Part shown: positions 63,794-64,000 of the stretch, in pieces
Layout of the letters: the number at the start of each line of letters is the position of its first letter
Position numbering within the stretch: the stretch's first letter is position 1
Assembly (NCBI RefSeq): GCF_015500095.1
Contig: NZ_CP062983.1
Location: 2,790,001 to 2,854,000 of the forward strand
Direction: 5' to 3'
DNA from: Phototrophicus methaneseepsis
GTDB taxonomy: Bacteria; Chloroflexota; Anaerolineae; Aggregatilineales; Phototrophicaceae
DNA length: 64,000 nucleotides
Notes under the pieces: generated by a model
What the model saw: only the letters and a program-made list of their open reading frames with translations
Databases searched by the model: none
Told to the model about the DNA's origin: nothing
Translations under genes and position numbers: made by a program

Positions 63794-64000
63794 ATGGTAG
63801 CACAATCCATCAAGGTAGCTCTGGCGGGTAACCCCAATGTGGGTAAGAGCACGATTTTTAATGCTCTGACAGGTTCTCGGCAGCATGTGGGCAACTGGCC
63901 GGGTAAGACCGTTGAAAAGAAAGAAGGACGGCTGTTCATTGACGGCCAGGATGTCGTCGTCGTTGACCTGCCAGGTACATATAGCCTGACAGCTTACTCG
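63794..64000 (+). CDS. feoB: Ferrous iron transport protein B (FeoB), N-terminal part
   Basis: The frame from the ATG at 63794 is open to the window end (69 residues). It begins with the G domain: [17 protein letters not shown] (G1), [13 protein letters not shown] (switch I with Thr) and [10 protein letters not shown] (G3). FeoB is the GTP-dependent ferrous iron permease of the inner membrane. The rest is outside the window. Confidence 0.97.
   Translation, partial: MVAQSIKVALAGNPNVGKSTIFNALTGSRQHVGNWPGKTVEKKEGRLFIDGQDVVVVDLPGTYSLTAYS

Overview
The window is a stretch of bacterial chromosome that looks like Chloroflexota (Anaerolineae-like). The clues are the 16S rRNA, whose 780-800 region reads ATTAGAAACCCCGGTAGTCC and which deviates in ways I associate with Chloroflexota. 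Family content fits too: an FMN-riboswitch-controlled riboflavin ABC importer, an F420-type LLM oxidoreductase, GAF/SpoIIE and GAF/PAS/HisKA regulators, and a free Roadblock protein. Coding density is high, with short operons often closed by clean intrinsic terminators. No phage, insertion sequence or CRISPR array was seen.

Region by region: 1-3762 (minus) is an Mrp cation/proton antiporter operon (fused mrpAB, mrpC, start of mrpD). 4021-5831 (minus) is etfBA, the electron acceptor expected to serve the acyl-CoA dehydrogenase at 10032-11264. 5983-13512 holds accessory genes: pentapeptide-repeat, Pmp3/YqaE, Roadblock, SGNH hydrolase, Uma2 nuclease, a lipoprotein and a spondin-like secreted protein. 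13770-17344 (minus) is a six-gene sulfur-carrier operon: JAMM protease, ubiquitin-like carrier ending -GGAS, GNAT, DUF4395, thioredoxin and a MoeB-rhodanese E1. Its leader (17405-17587) has a strong promoter, an almost leaderless 25-codon ORF with five Cys codons including Cys-Cys-Cys, and a terminator with a visible antiterminator alternative. This looks like ribosome-mediated cysteine attenuation and is the most interesting object here. 17858-22649 has citrate synthase, a phytase-like secreted protein and three tandem rhomboids, the first lacking its catalytic histidines. 23430-24347 is a tyrosine-recombinase homologue with Phe in place of the nucleophile Tyr. 24498-33673 covers a degenerate CPBP protein, threonine aldolase, two tandem M20 dipeptidases, an LLM oxidoreductase, a GAF-SpoIIE phosphatase, NUDIX and an AI-2E-type permease.

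33718-40047 is one rRNA operon: two promoters, 16S, tRNA-Ile(GAT), tRNA-Ala(TGC), 23S, 5S. Long processing stems flank 16S and 23S. The tRNA-Ala/23S spacer carries its own promoter and terminator and a string of hairpins; the 23S-5S spacer carries a 17-bp tandem repeat. 40325-50346 has a P1-family peptidase, an OmpR-type two-component pair, an FMN riboswitch with ribX/ribY/ATPase genes, a GAF-PAS sensor kinase coupled to a zinc-ribbon protein, and a cysteine desulfurase-like enzyme. 50403-54378 has an M20 peptidase, an orphan regulator with a degenerate receiver, rpsT and a tail-anchored TPR protein. 54699-61521 (plus) looks like a general stress island: DUF892, two SDRs, a GH13 enzyme, DUF1232, topoisomerase IB and DUF3891. 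61735-62847 are two tandem flavodoxin-like proteins. 63277-64000 is feoA-feoA-feoB for ferrous iron uptake, running off the right edge.

All calls come from reading motifs, reading frames and base-paired elements by eye. No database search, folding program or expression data was available. RNA gene ends and alternative starts are accurate to a few bases at best.
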